Assembly: GCF_000507145.1 (NCBI RefSeq)
Contig: NZ_AYTO01000034.1
Location: forward strand, 558,001-622,000
From: Bacillus tequilensis KCTC 13622
Lineage (GTDB): Bacteria > Bacillota > Bacilli > Bacillales > Bacillaceae
Direction of reading: 5' to 3'
Length of the DNA: 64,000 nucleotides
This document shows, piece after piece, positions 27,184 to 35,636 of this stretch. How positions within the stretch are numbered: the stretch's first letter is position 1; each line of letters opens with the position of its first letter. The translations under genes and the position numbers were made by a program. The notes under the pieces were generated by a model. It did no database searches, was not told the origin of the DNA, and saw only the letters and a program-made list of their open reading frames with translations.

Positions 27184-27212
27184 TTGAAATCCGGCCCTCT
27201 CTATAGTATCCT
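27184..27212 (+). promoter_or_regulatory. Candidate brxA promoter inside the ilvD terminator
   Basis: TTGAAA 27184-27189 and TATCCT 27207-27212 with a 17-base spacer. The start would be near 27219, in the terminator loop, so this transcript would lack the 5' arm that masks the brxA ribosome site. The -10 is only 4/6 to consensus, so this is tentative. Confidence 0.45.
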
Positions 27213-27249
27213 TTACTTCAGAAGAAGGATACTAGAGGGGGCTTTTTTT
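27194..27249 (+). terminator. ilvD terminator containing the brxA ribosome-binding site
   Basis: GCCCTCTCT(AT)AGTATCCTT pairs with AAGGATACTAGAGGGGGC (18 bp with one G-U pair and a two-base bulge) and is followed by seven T. The AGAGGGGG at 27234-27241 is also the brxA Shine-Dalgarno, and the T run touches the brxA ATG. Confidence 0.8.
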
Positions 27250-27684
27250 ATGTCAATGGCTTATGAAGAATATATGCGCCAGCTTGTCGTACCGATGCGC
27301 CGCGAGCTGACCGGAGCTGGTTTTGAAGAATTAACAACAGCGGAAGAAGTAGAAAACTTTATGGAAAATGCTGAGGGAACAACTCTTGTAGTCGTAAACT
27401 CTGTGTGCGGCTGCGCGGCAGGTCTTGCACGTCCTGCGGCAACACAGGCAGTCCTTCAGAATGACAAAACACCTGACAATACGGTGACTGTATTTGCTGG
27501 CCAAGATAAAGATGCCACAGCAAAAATGCGTGAGTATTTTACTGGCCAGGAGCCTTCTTCACCGTCGATGGCTCTTTTAAAAGGCAAAGAAGTTGTACAT
27601 TTTATTCCGCGTCATGAAATTGAAGGACACGATATGGAAGAAATCATGAAAAACCTGACTGCTGCCTTCGATGCGCACTGCTAA
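27250..27684 (+). CDS. brxA: Bacilliredoxin BrxA (YphP)
   Basis: A 144-residue thioredoxin-like protein with the bacilliredoxin CGC active site (Cys53-Gly-Cys55 in NSVCGCAAGLARP). It removes bacillithiol from mixed disulfides on proteins such as OhrR and MetE. Start ATG 27250 follows AGAGGGGGC and a T run; a longer frame from 27184 would begin inside the terminator and is rejected. Confidence 0.95.
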   Translation: MSMAYEEYMRQLVVPMRRELTGAGFEELTTAEEVENFMENAEGTTLVVVNSVCGCAAGLARPAATQAVLQNDKTPDNTVTVFAGQDKDATAKMREYFTGQEPSSPSMALLKGKEVVHFIPRHEIEGHDMEEIMKNLTAAFDAHC

Positions 27685-27712
27685 ATGCCCGTTTTCCGGG
27701 CATTTTCTTTTT
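27683..27712 (+). terminator. Terminator after brxA
   Basis: AAATGCCCG / CGGGCATTTT followed by CTTTTT. Confidence 0.82.
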
Positions 27713-27725
27713 GGGAGTATAGAAG

Positions 27726-28511
27726 ATGATAACAACAAGCTATAGACCGTCCGAACACACCATAAAAACCGCAAAGCGGCTTTCTAAAGAGCTGAATATG
27801 CCATATTGCAGCCGAAATAAACAAACGGTTGAACATCTGCTGAAGTCAGCTGAACGTGATTTGCTTGTGGTCGGAAAAGAGCGGTTTGAACTTTATACGA
27901 AACAAGGAGCCAAATTCTTTTTTCACCCGAATACAGCGATGTTCAGAGCCAAACGCTTCATTCGGGGCGAGCAGGAACCGATGCTTCGGGCAGCTGGTTT
28001 ATCGGAAGGAGACACGTTTTTAGATTGCACACTCGGGCTGGGTTCTGATGCCATTATCGCAAGTATGGCAGTAGGCGAAACGGGTTCTGTCATTGGGATT
28101 GAACAGAACCATCTTGTGTCCGTTTTGGTGAGGACGGGACTTCATTCATGGGAAACGGACATAGCTGAGCTTCAAGCTGCAATGAGAAGAATCCAAGTGA
28201 AGCATGGAGATTGTTTTGAATACATTAGGCAGCTTCCTGACGACTCTGTTGATGTGGTTTATTTCGATCCAATGTTTCATGAGCCTGTAGAGACGTCTGA
28301 TGGTATCGCGCCTTTACGGGATTTGGCAGAGGATTCAGTTTTGCATGAAGGGTATATCAAAGAAGCGGTGCGTGCCGCCAGAAAATGCGTGGTGTTAAAA
28401 GATCACTGGAAAAGTCCGCGATTTGAACAATTTGGTTTTCACGTTATGAAAAGAAAAACCGCACTGTTTCATTACGGCGTCATTCAAGCCGCAAACAAAA
28501 CAAGCCCGTGA
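27726..28511 (+). CDS. ypiP: YpiP, SAM-dependent methyltransferase (RsmJ-like)
   Basis: A 261-residue soluble methyltransferase. SAM motif I is FLDCTLGLGSDAIIA (around 99-113), an acidic loop GIEQNH follows, and the catalytic-type segment VVYFDPMFHEP lies near 177. This arrangement resembles RsmJ, the 16S rRNA G1516 methyltransferase family; the substrate here is not established. ATG 27726 is close behind the brxA terminator with a GGGAG site. Confidence 0.85.
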   Translation: MITTSYRPSEHTIKTAKRLSKELNMPYCSRNKQTVEHLLKSAERDLLVVGKERFELYTKQGAKFFFHPNTAMFRAKRFIRGEQEPMLRAAGLSEGDTFLDCTLGLGSDAIIASMAVGETGSVIGIEQNHLVSVLVRTGLHSWETDIAELQAAMRRIQVKHGDCFEYIRQLPDDSVDVVYFDPMFHEPVETSDGIAPLRDLAEDSVLHEGYIKEAVRAARKCVVLKDHWKSPRFEQFGFHVMKRKTALFHYGVIQAANKTSP

Positions 28512-28534
28512 TATTATGATATCACGGGCTTTCT
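28499..28534. terminator. Bidirectional terminator after ypiP
   Basis: CAAGCCCGTGATAT / ATATCACGGGCTT hairpin; the open frame of the small minus-strand gene at 28522-28611 ends inside it. Confidence 0.82.
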
Positions 28535-28611
28535 GTTAATCGGTGACTTCCATGACGACAAAGTATAACAATGTTAAGAGTGAAACTGTGGCAAACAAGG
28601 CGTCAATCATG
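28522..28611 (-). CDS. Candidate very small membrane peptide
   Basis: On the minus strand ATG 28611 follows AAAGGAGGC with 7-base spacing, the quality of a true start. It encodes 29 residues: MIDALFATVSLLTLLYF (a membrane segment) then CRHGSHRLTESP. If one base of an AAAA run (near 28560) were removed, the product would instead end VVMEVTD after 24 residues, which looks more like a natural small membrane protein, so either form or a frameshifted gene is possible. Too short for homology without a search. Confidence 0.5.
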
Positions 28612-28636
28612 CGGAAAGCCTCCTTTCAGAGAATAT

Positions 28637-28652
28637 TGTAAGCGTTTTTACA
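28637..28652. promoter_or_regulatory. Candidate cre (CcpA) site near the small peptide gene
   Basis: TGTAAGCGTTTTTACA is a near-palindrome that matches the cre core (TGNAANCGNWWNCA) at 13 of 14 positions in either orientation. It overlaps a possible minus-strand -10 (TACAAT) of the small gene. Confidence 0.45.
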
Positions 28653-28774
28653 AAAAACGCAAAGCAACGAATCTCCTAATTTGCATATCAAAGTCATATA
28701 GTACATGACTTGCATGTTTCAGGTGTGCTAAAATAAAAGAAAGATGACAATAAAATAGAGAGGATTAAGCAGTC

Positions 28775-29389
28775 ATGAAATTGTGGATGAGAAAGACCCT
28801 TGTGGTTTTATTTACCATCGTAACGTTCGGGCTCGTATCTCCTCCGGCTGCTCTTATGGCGGACAAGCCCTCCGGACAGCCGAGCAGTGTTGAGCAGAAT
28901 GAATACACCGCTTTTTATGATGAGCATGACCTGTACGATGATTATGAGTCGGAAAACAGGCGGGACCCTGAGCTGCTGTTTCAATCGTACAAGGAACAGC
29001 TTATTGACAGTGCCGAGGATCAGTCCTTTTTGAAATTCGGCAGCAAAATCTCTCCGGTCATTGAGGATGACTACCGGAAAGAGATCCTCCCGAAAATTGA
29101 AAATGTGATTAGTGATTATTTAGCGACATTGCAAGATGATGAGGCGTATCAAGATGTGGTGATCTCAAGCACGCCTTCAGCTGGAAAAACGGAAAAGATT
29201 TTCAACGTATACAATCGGGCGACTGGAGAGGACCTCCTTAGATTCCATGTGCGGAGAGACCATCCGCCTCATGACGGCTACTGGTTTAATTTTCACTATC
29301 ATACAGCAGAAGATGGATTTCAATCACATCATGAGCTTGGGAGCATTTACTGGGACCGCAACACGCCTCCCAACTGGATGAGTGCCTAA
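28775..29389 (+). CDS. ypjP: YpjP, secreted or membrane-anchored protein of unknown function
   Basis: A 204-residue protein with an N-terminal signal-like segment (KLWMRKTLVVLFTIVTFGLVS), followed by a Pro/Ser linker and an acidic Tyr/Asp-rich region, and a C-terminal domain with HHELGSIYWDRNTPPNWMSA. Probably exported and Sec-anchored or released. No enzyme motif is recognised. Six bases ahead of ypjQ; likely one operon. Confidence 0.82.
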   Translation: MKLWMRKTLVVLFTIVTFGLVSPPAALMADKPSGQPSSVEQNEYTAFYDEHDLYDDYESENRRDPELLFQSYKEQLIDSAEDQSFLKFGSKISPVIEDDYRKEILPKIENVISDYLATLQDDEAYQDVVISSTPSAGKTEKIFNVYNRATGEDLLRFHVRRDHPPHDGYWFNFHYHTAEDGFQSHHELGSIYWDRNTPPNWMSA

Positions 29390-29406
29390 AGGAGATGCCA
29401 TTAGAC

Positions 29407-29940
29407 ATGAAAAAGTACACAATGAATGAAATGGTCGATATAACAAAAGATATGCTGAACAAACGGGGCGTTATGATAGAAGATATTGCACATATTGTTC
29501 AAAAACTTCAGGAAAAATACAATCCCAACCTGCCGCTCAGTGTTTGCATGGAGAATGTGGAAAAAGTCCTGAATAAACGTGAAATTATTCATGCTGTTTT
29601 GACAGGCCTTGCGCTCGATCAGCTTGCTGAACAGAAACTTCTCCCTGAACCGCTGCAGCATCTTGTTGAAACGGATGAACCGCTTTACGGCATAGATGAA
29701 ATTATCCCGCTTTCAATCGTTAATGTGTACGGGTCGATCGGTTTAACCAATTTCGGTTATTTGGATAAAGAGAAGATTGGAATTATTAAGGAACTTGATG
29801 AAAGTCCAGACGGTATTCACACTTTTTTGGATGACATTGTGGCAGCTCTTGCTGCAGCAGCGGCGAGCAGAATTGCTCATACACATCAGGATCTGCAAGA
29901 TGAGGAAAAAGAACAGGGTGAAAAACCTGTCGTCAGCTAA
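29407..29940 (+). CDS. ypjQ: YpjQ, phosphatidylglycerophosphatase A-like protein
   Basis: A 177-residue protein of the PgpA-like family (cd06971/PF04608 group), with the conserved GSIGLTNFGYLDKEKIGII and DDIVAALAAAAASRIAH segments. Homologues dephosphorylate phosphatidylglycerophosphate or act on related lipids; B. subtilis members lack the membrane helices of E. coli PgpA, so the activity is uncertain. ATG 29407 is preferred to ATG 29395, which directly touches the AAAGGAG site. Confidence 0.8.
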   Translation: MKKYTMNEMVDITKDMLNKRGVMIEDIAHIVQKLQEKYNPNLPLSVCMENVEKVLNKREIIHAVLTGLALDQLAEQKLLPEPLQHLVETDEPLYGIDEIIPLSIVNVYGSIGLTNFGYLDKEKIGIIKELDESPDGIHTFLDDIVAALAAAAASRIAHTHQDLQDEEKEQGEKPVVS

Positions 29941-29944
29941 CGAT

Positions 29945-29980
29945 AAAAAAATCATTTCTGAGTTCAGAAATGATTTTTTA
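29945..29980 (+). terminator. Terminator after ypjQ
   Basis: AAAAAATCATTTCTG / CAGAAATGATTTTTT, symmetrical, with an AGTT loop. Confidence 0.88.
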
Positions 29981-30023
29981 TTGTGTTACACTACTAGAAG
30001 ACTACTTTTAAAGGATGAAAAAA

Positions 30024-30818
30024 ATGAAACAGTATCAGGATTTATGCAGGTATGTTTTAGAGCATGGTGAGAAAAAGGGAGACCGGACAGGGACTGGAAC
30101 AATCAGCACTTTCGGATATCAAATGCGATTTAATTTACAAGAGGGCTTTCCGATGCTCACCACTAAAAAACTCCACTTTAAATCGATTGCGCATGAACTG
30201 CTGTGGTTCTTAAAAGGAGATACGAATGTACGTTATCTGCAGGACAACGGAGTGCGGATCTGGAATGAGTGGGCTGATGAAAATGGTGAACTTGGACCTG
30301 TATACGGTTCACAATGGCGGTCTTGGCGGGGGGCTGACGGCGAAACTGTTGATCAAATTTCCCGTCTTATTGAAGAGATTAAGACAAATCCGAACTCCAG
30401 ACGCTTAATCGTCAGCGCTTGGAATGTTGGTGAAATTGATAAAATGGCATTGCCGCCGTGCCATTGCCTGTTCCAATTCTACGTGTCTGACGGCAAGCTG
30501 TCCTGTCAGCTATATCAGCGCTCAGCCGATGTTTTCTTAGGTGTGCCGTTTAATATTGCTTCTTATGCCCTTTTAACTATGATGATTGCTCATGTGACTG
30601 GGCTAGAACCGGGCGAATTCATCCATACATTTGGTGATGTCCATATCTATCAAAATCATATTGAACAAGTCAATTTGCAGCTGGCAAGAGACGTTCGATC
30701 GCTTCCAAAGCTTCGTTTCGCCAGAGAGGTTGATTCTATTTTCAACTTTGCATTTGAGGACTTTATCATTGAGGATTATGATCCGCATCCTCATATAAAA
30801 GGAGCGGTCAGCGTATGA
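30024..30818 (+). CDS. thyB: Thymidylate synthase ThyB
   Basis: A 264-residue ThyA-type thymidylate synthase. Landmarks are the N-terminal [12 protein letters not shown] folate/dUMP loop, the catalytic cysteine in [12 protein letters not shown] (near 146), and the dUMP-binding [20 protein letters not shown]. It makes dTMP from dUMP using methylene-tetrahydrofolate. ATG 30024 follows AAAGGATG at 8-9 bases; the ATG at 30015 lies in that site. Overlaps dfrA by 4 bases. Confidence 0.97.
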   Translation: MKQYQDLCRYVLEHGEKKGDRTGTGTISTFGYQMRFNLQEGFPMLTTKKLHFKSIAHELLWFLKGDTNVRYLQDNGVRIWNEWADENGELGPVYGSQWRSWRGADGETVDQISRLIEEIKTNPNSRRLIVSAWNVGEIDKMALPPCHCLFQFYVSDGKLSCQLYQRSADVFLGVPFNIASYALLTMMIAHVTGLEPGEFIHTFGDVHIYQNHIEQVNLQLARDVRSLPKLRFAREVDSIFNFAFEDFIIEDYDPHPHIKGAVSV

Positions 30819-31321
30819 TTTCATTCATTTTTGCAATGGATGCCAACAGGCTTATCGGCAAAGATAATGATTTGCCGTGGCATTTACCCAATGATCTGGC
30901 ATACTTTAAGAAAGTAACATCGGGTCACTCAATCATTATGGGCCGGAAAACATTTGAATCGATCGGACGTCCGCTTCCAAATCGGAAAAATATTGTCGTT
31001 ACATCTGCGCCTGCTTCAGAATTTCCGGGGTGCACGGTTGTCAGTTCATTGAAGGATGTACTGGACATTTGTACAGGCTCTGAAGAATGCTTTGTAATCG
31101 GAGGGGCTCAGCTCTATACAGCACTGTTCCCTTATGCAGACAGATTGTATATGACGAAAATTCATCACGAGTTTGAGGGTGACCGTCACTTCCCCGATTT
31201 TGATGAAACCAATTGGAAGCTGGTTTCTTCTGAGCAGGGGATCAAGGACGAAAAAAACCCGTACGATTACGAATTTTTAACGTATGAAAAAAAGAATTCT
31301 TCTGAAGCGGGAGGATTTTAA
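30815..31321 (+). CDS. dfrA: Dihydrofolate reductase
   Basis: A 168-residue DHFR: substrate loop [13 protein letters not shown] (catalytic Asp in NDL), NADPH motif [18 protein letters not shown], and [15 protein letters not shown]. It regenerates tetrahydrofolate oxidised by the thyB product, explaining the ATGA overlap of the two genes. Confidence 0.97.
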   Translation: MISFIFAMDANRLIGKDNDLPWHLPNDLAYFKKVTSGHSIIMGRKTFESIGRPLPNRKNIVVTSAPASEFPGCTVVSSLKDVLDICTGSEECFVIGGAQLYTALFPYADRLYMTKIHHEFEGDRHFPDFDETNWKLVSSEQGIKDEKNPYDYEFLTYEKKNSSEAGGF

Positions 31322-31942
31322 TTGGTTCGCTGCAGCTGGTTAGTGATTTATATTGTGTATATGCTGTTAAAAAATATGAAACAATTATTTAATCAAAGGA
31401 TGCTTGACCCTCGTCTGTCATACAAAAAGCAGATGACTCTTGTCTACGAGCAGCCAAAGGCGTTTTTGGAGGGCTGCATCGGCATCACCGGCTCAGTTGT
31501 GACGATCCATCAGCCTGAGCCAATCCCCGAAGGTCCTGTTTTGTATGTGCATCCACGTTTGCGTTTAGCTGAACTGGCCTTAATTGCTGGATATATTGAG
31601 GAGCCGGCCGGATTTATTGCCAATCCAACATTATTTCGCTTGCCTTTTATCGGACAGTGGCTTAAACGGATGGATGTGATTGCAGGCGGCAGTTCAGAAA
31701 AGGTGTATGAAGATCTGACGAAACAGCTGGAAAAAGGACAAAGTCTGATTCTTTCATTAGATGGTTGTATAGATCCTGTTGAACTTGCGGCCCACTGCCA
31801 TCTTCCGTTGGTGTTGGTGGAAACAAAAGGAACAGATGACATGCAAAAGGGGTCGTTTTTTAAACGTTTAACACCCGCAGATGTTGAATTGTCCTTTTCA
31901 AAAGCTTATATACCTGCAAATGAAAAACAATTGCGTGCATAA
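31322..31942 (+). CDS. ypkP: YpkP, acyltransferase-like protein (PlsC superfamily, atypical)
   Basis: A 206-residue protein with an N-terminal hydrophobic segment, starting at TTG 31322 directly after the dfrA stop behind GGGAGG. The layout (a block with [13 protein letters not shown], then [26 protein letters not shown], then [13 protein letters not shown]) resembles lysophosphatidate acyltransferases. The canonical His-x4-Asp is not present: the His is followed by PRLRLAE. It may therefore use a variant mechanism or have another role. Operon with thyB-dfrA. Confidence 0.7.
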   Translation: MVRCSWLVIYIVYMLLKNMKQLFNQRMLDPRLSYKKQMTLVYEQPKAFLEGCIGITGSVVTIHQPEPIPEGPVLYVHPRLRLAELALIAGYIEEPAGFIANPTLFRLPFIGQWLKRMDVIAGGSSEKVYEDLTKQLEKGQSLILSLDGCIDPVELAAHCHLPLVLVETKGTDDMQKGSFFKRLTPADVELSFSKAYIPANEKQLRA

Positions 31943-31973
31943 AAAAGCGCAGTCTTTAAGACTGCGCTTTTCT
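31941..31973. terminator. Bidirectional terminator between ypkP and yplQ
   Basis: AAAAAAGCGCAGTC / GACTGCGCTTTT. Confidence 0.87.
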
Positions 31974-31974
31974 G

Positions 31975-32616
31975 TTACGAAATGAACGGCACCTTCACAC
32001 AATAAAACAGCACACAGAAAAACATTGCAGCGCTTCCGCCTAATACAAAACTGTGCCAAATGGCGTGGTGGAAGGGGACCTTTTTCCAAATGTAAAAGAT
32101 CGTCCCGACAGAGTATAAAATGCCGCCGAGAAAAAGAAGGCTGAATCCCGCTCCGCTCAGTGAAGCGTACAAAGGTTTAACCGCGATAATCATCAGCCAC
32201 CCCATGATCAAATACACCAAGGTTGACAATAGGATAAAGCGTTTCACAAAGAAAATTTTAAAAACGATTCCCCCCAGGGCAAGAGACCATACGATAGCCA
32301 GCAGAGTGAAGCCGAGCGTGCCTTTCAGCGGTCCGAGCAAAAAAGGCGTATAGGTTCCTGCGATCAGAACGTAAATGGCGCTATGATCAATAATCTCCAA
32401 AATGTCCTTCGTCTTTTTATGTGTAATGCTGTGAAGCAGTGTGGAGCTCAAATATAACAGCAGCATAGAGATACCGAATATCGTAAAGCTGACGATGTCC
32501 CATGCGGACCCGTAATCGGTCGCAAAAATGACCAGAAACACTAATGCAGGTATAGATAGAAGCACACCGATACCGTGTGTAATGGCATTGGCGATTTCTT
32601 CTTTGATTGTAAACAA
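31975..32616 (-). CDS. yplQ: YplQ, haemolysin III-family membrane protein
   Basis: A 213-residue protein with seven hydrophobic segments of the HlyIII/PAQR-like family. Conserved polar motifs are EEIANAITHGIGV at the N-terminus, LLHSITHKKTKDILEIIDHSAIYVLIAGTYTP in the middle (His and Asp metal-type residues), and PFHHAIWHSFVLGG near the end. PAQR-like hydrolase activity is a family inference. Start is TTG 32616 after GAAAGGAG. Confidence 0.9.
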   Translation of the reverse strand: MFTIKEEIANAITHGIGVLLSIPALVFLVIFATDYGSAWDIVSFTIFGISMLLLYLSSTLLHSITHKKTKDILEIIDHSAIYVLIAGTYTPFLLGPLKGTLGFTLLAIVWSLALGGIVFKIFFVKRFILLSTLVYLIMGWLMIIAVKPLYASLSGAGFSLLFLGGILYSVGTIFYIWKKVPFHHAIWHSFVLGGSAAMFFCVLFYCVKVPFIS

Positions 32617-32636
32617 GTGAATTCTCCTTTCGATCG

Positions 32637-33632
32637 CTAGATCATTTGATTTTTGAGCGTTTCTAAAAAGTCCAAGCCCTCTAAAGTAATTTTAGTTCCG
32701 GCCCGTCCGCGGCTTTTGGTGACATAATCTTTCTTCTCCAAATAATCGAGGCGGCTTCTAACCTGCTGAGGAGTTAACGAAGTTTGGGTATTTTTACTGT
32801 GCTCAGAAATGATCCGTCTGCTGGCAGGTTCTCCTTTTTCGTTTAATGCTTTTATTGTTTCCAAAATAAACAAAAACTCGGCTTTTTCCATTAAAGTCAG
32901 CAGCTTCGCTTTTTTCTTCGATGTTTTTCCGTCTATTGCCCCCCTAATGTATGGAGGCAGGTCATAAGGATGGATCGTTCCTCCGCTTGATACTGCCGCC
33001 ATATAATCTGCGGCGTTTTTTAATTCTCTGACATTGCCTTCAAAAGTGTGCTGTTCAAGCATTGGAAAGACGGTGGGCTCGATTAACAATTGCTGACCGG
33101 AATTTGTGAGAAAAAACTGAGTCAAAAGCGGTATATCGCTTTTTCGTTCAGATAATTCGGGCAGTGTGAGTGTTAAAATGTTCAGTCTGTAAAATAAGTC
33201 TTGCCTGAATGTATGATCCGTGCATTCATCTGTGGAAGCACAGATTATTCGCGGTTTCTCCATGTCTGAATCAAGCGCTTTTAGAAGCTGAGCTTGTACA
33301 GAAGCCGGCATGTGCCATACTTCATCAAGAAAAAGGGTTCCTCGTGCCGTTTTCTGAAAAGCGCCGGAGTTTCCATTTGAGCCAAAAAGCTCTTGCATAA
33401 GGCTTTCTTCCGAATGGGTGCTGCAATTGACGCTGATAAATGGTTCGCTGCTTCTTGATGATCCCAGATGTATTGCTTGTGCGAAGTGATCTTTTCCTGT
33501 TCCAATTTTTCCTGTTATGAGGACAGGGAGCTCCGATAATGAGAACTGCTTGGCGATTCGTTTCGCTTCCAGAAAAGTTTGATGTTCTCCGATTAGATGT
33601 TGAAATGTGTTAAGTATTGGTGCGGCAATCAT
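32637..33632 (-). CDS. yplP: YplP, sigma-54-type transcriptional activator
   Basis: A 331-residue AAA+ activator. Walker A is ITGKIGTGKDHFA (39-51 region), followed by GAFQKTARGTLFLDE, with a GNVRELKN sensor segment. The GAFTGA loop that contacts sigma-54 is reduced to GNSGAFQ; no receiver or GAF domain precedes the AAA+ core. The C-terminal winged-helix-like part (LTPQQVRSRLDYLEKKDYVT) suggests DNA binding. In B. subtilis YplP acts with SigL and is linked to cold adaptation. ATG 33632 follows AAAGGAG. Confidence 0.85.
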   Translation of the reverse strand: MIAAPILNTFQHLIGEHQTFLEAKRIAKQFSLSELPVLITGKIGTGKDHFAQAIHLGSSRSSEPFISVNCSTHSEESLMQELFGSNGNSGAFQKTARGTLFLDEVWHMPASVQAQLLKALDSDMEKPRIICASTDECTDHTFRQDLFYRLNILTLTLPELSERKSDIPLLTQFFLTNSGQQLLIEPTVFPMLEQHTFEGNVRELKNAADYMAAVSSGGTIHPYDLPPYIRGAIDGKTSKKKAKLLTLMEKAEFLFILETIKALNEKGEPASRRIISEHSKNTQTSLTPQQVRSRLDYLEKKDYVTKSRGRAGTKITLEGLDFLETLKNQMI

Positions 33633-33878
33633 TAATTGGCTCCTTTTGGTTCTAATTGGTTTTATTATATCATGTCTTTTGGTTAAAAACATCTTATATT
33701 TGTGATCAATTTTTTTCTTAGGTTTGCAGAATGCCGCTGATTCAGATGTTTCAACAAGGTGCGCTAAACGTCGTCTGTATTTTTTTAATAATTAAATAAA
33801 ATAATTGTCTTATTTTTTGAATATTCATGTTATAATGGCATATTAAATAGGGATTTAAAACAAGAAAGGAATCTGTAC

Positions 33879-35147
33879 ATGAAACCGTTGCTTAAAGAAA
33901 ACTCTCTCATCCAAGTGAAAGACATTTTGAAGGCTCATCAAAACGTGAAGGATGTTGTCATTCACACACCTTTGCAAAGGAATGACAGACTTTCTGAGAG
34001 ATATGAATGCAATATCTATTTGAAACGTGAAGACTTGCAAGTTGTCAGATCTTTTAAGCTCAGAGGGGCTTATCATAAAATCAAACAGCTTTCCAGCGAG
34101 CAGACAAAGAACGGAGTTGTGTGTGCGAGTGCCGGAAACCACGCTCAAGGCGTGGCATTCTCGTGTAAACACCTTGGCATTCATGGGAAGATTTTTATGC
34201 CGTCTACAACACCGAGACAAAAAGTATCTCAAGTTGAACTATTCGGAAAAGGATATATCGATATTATTTTGACAGGGGATACGTTTGACGACGCGTATAA
34301 AAGTGCTGTTGAATGCTGTGAGGCGGAATCTCGGACATTTATCCATCCGTTCGATGATCCGGATGTGATGGCCGGTCAGGGAACGCTGGCGGTCGAGATT
34401 TTAAACGATATTGATACAGAACCGCATTTTCTTTTTGCAAGTGTCGGGGGAGGCGGTCTTCTTTCAGGAGCAGGCACATATTTAAAAAATGTGTCACCTG
34501 ATACAAAGGTAATTGCTGTTGAGCCGAAGGGAGCGGCATCCTATTTTGAATCAAACAAAGCCGGGCATGTCGTCACACTTGATAAAATTGATAAGTTTGT
34601 AGATGGAGCAGCTGTTAAAAAAATTGGAGAGAAAACGTTCCGGACACTGGAAACCGTCGTCGATGACATTCTCCTTGTGCCTGAAGGGAAAGTATGTACA
34701 TCCATTCTTGAATTATATAACGAATGTGCGATTGTTGCGGAACCGGCTGGAGCTCTTTCTGTCGCAGCGCTTGATTTGTACAAGGATGAAATTAAAGGCA
34801 AAAATGTGGTGTGTGTGGTCAGCGGAGGCAATAACGATATCGGAAGAATGCAGGAAATGAAGGAGCGGTCCTTGATTTTTGAAGGACTTCAGCATTATTT
34901 TATCGTCAATTTTCCGCAAAGAGCGGGGGCGCTCCGCGAATTTCTTGACGAAGTCCTCGGGCCTAATGATGACATTACAAGATTTGAATATACGAAGAAA
35001 AATAATAAAAGCAACGGACCTGCTCTTGTCGGCATCGAGCTGCAGAACAAGGCCGACTATGGTCCCCTGATTGAACGGATGAACAGAAAACCGTTTCATT
35101 ATGTAGAGGTGAATAAGGACGAGGACTTGTTCCATCTGCTGATCTAA
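33879..35147 (+). CDS. ilvA: Threonine dehydratase (biosynthetic)
   Basis: A 422-residue PLP enzyme: Lys60 in RSFKLRGAYHKI, the SAGNHAQGVA phosphate-contact loop, and the Gly-rich SVGGGGLLSGAG. A C-terminal ACT-like domain (from ~330, HYFIVNFPQRAGALREF) provides isoleucine feedback. It forms 2-oxobutanoate from threonine. ATG 33879 follows AAGAAAGGAATC. The upstream region (33780-33840) contains TATAAT at 33831-33836 and a partial CodY motif (TATTTTTTGAATATT). Confidence 0.96.
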   Translation: MKPLLKENSLIQVKDILKAHQNVKDVVIHTPLQRNDRLSERYECNIYLKREDLQVVRSFKLRGAYHKIKQLSSEQTKNGVVCASAGNHAQGVAFSCKHLGIHGKIFMPSTTPRQKVSQVELFGKGYIDIILTGDTFDDAYKSAVECCEAESRTFIHPFDDPDVMAGQGTLAVEILNDIDTEPHFLFASVGGGGLLSGAGTYLKNVSPDTKVIAVEPKGAASYFESNKAGHVVTLDKIDKFVDGAAVKKIGEKTFRTLETVVDDILLVPEGKVCTSILELYNECAIVAEPAGALSVAALDLYKDEIKGKNVVCVVSGGNNDIGRMQEMKERSLIFEGLQHYFIVNFPQRAGALREFLDEVLGPNDDITRFEYTKKNNKSNGPALVGIELQNKADYGPLIERMNRKPFHYVEVNKDEDLFHLLI

Positions 35148-35232
35148 TTTTTTGACACAACCGCGTAAAATGACAGACAGCCCGGCTGGCATTGTATATA
35201 ATAGAAGAAAAACAAAAAAGAGGATTGATAGC

Positions 35233-35484
35233 TTGTTACTCAAAAGCCTAGAGTTCAAACGCAGTGACGGGATTCAGGTGAAAGTGACAGAAATACCTGT
35301 ATTAAAGGAAGATGAGCACTATTTCTTTATGTTACATCACCATTTGCAATTCTACTTAAAAGAAGTGTTTTCATCAAACAGCAGGGCAAAAGTATATTCA
35401 TTCCGACAATATATGAAGCGCCGGATGAAATGGGCAGATTATCAGGCTGTTTTTCATCAAGAGGTGCTAAAGCACAACGCGTAA
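35233..35484 (+). CDS. ypmP: YpmP, small conserved protein (DUF2535)
   Basis: An 83-residue protein (MLLKSLEFKRSDGIQVKV...), basic, mixed alpha/beta, no membrane segment. TTG 35233 lies behind AAGAGG; the frame extends upstream to 35152 but overlaps the promoter (TATAAT at 35197-35202), so the short form is used. Function unknown; it matches YpmP in size and position after ilvA. Confidence 0.8.
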   Translation: MLLKSLEFKRSDGIQVKVTEIPVLKEDEHYFFMLHHHLQFYLKEVFSSNSRAKVYSFRQYMKRRMKWADYQAVFHQEVLKHNA

Positions 35485-35636
35485 TTGCCGTTAATACCTG
35501 TGTGTCCCCCTATTGTAACCGTTGATTGGGAGGCATGCAGGATTTTTTTTGCCCGGTATCGAATATAAACATGGGGCGCAGCGGGTAAGGGTGGTTTCAG
35601 AAAGCGTTTTTATGCTGGCGGGAAAGGGTGAATGTC

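Noticed and set aside
34713..35258. Minus-strand ORF of 181 codons over ilvA
   Set aside because: It is antisense to ilvA with no ribosome site and covers the ypmP promoter region.
35516..35590. Short ORF starting ATGCAG after GGGAGGC upstream of ypmQ
   Set aside because: The ATG directly touches the ribosome site, the 17-codon product has no plausible pattern, and the frame ends quickly.
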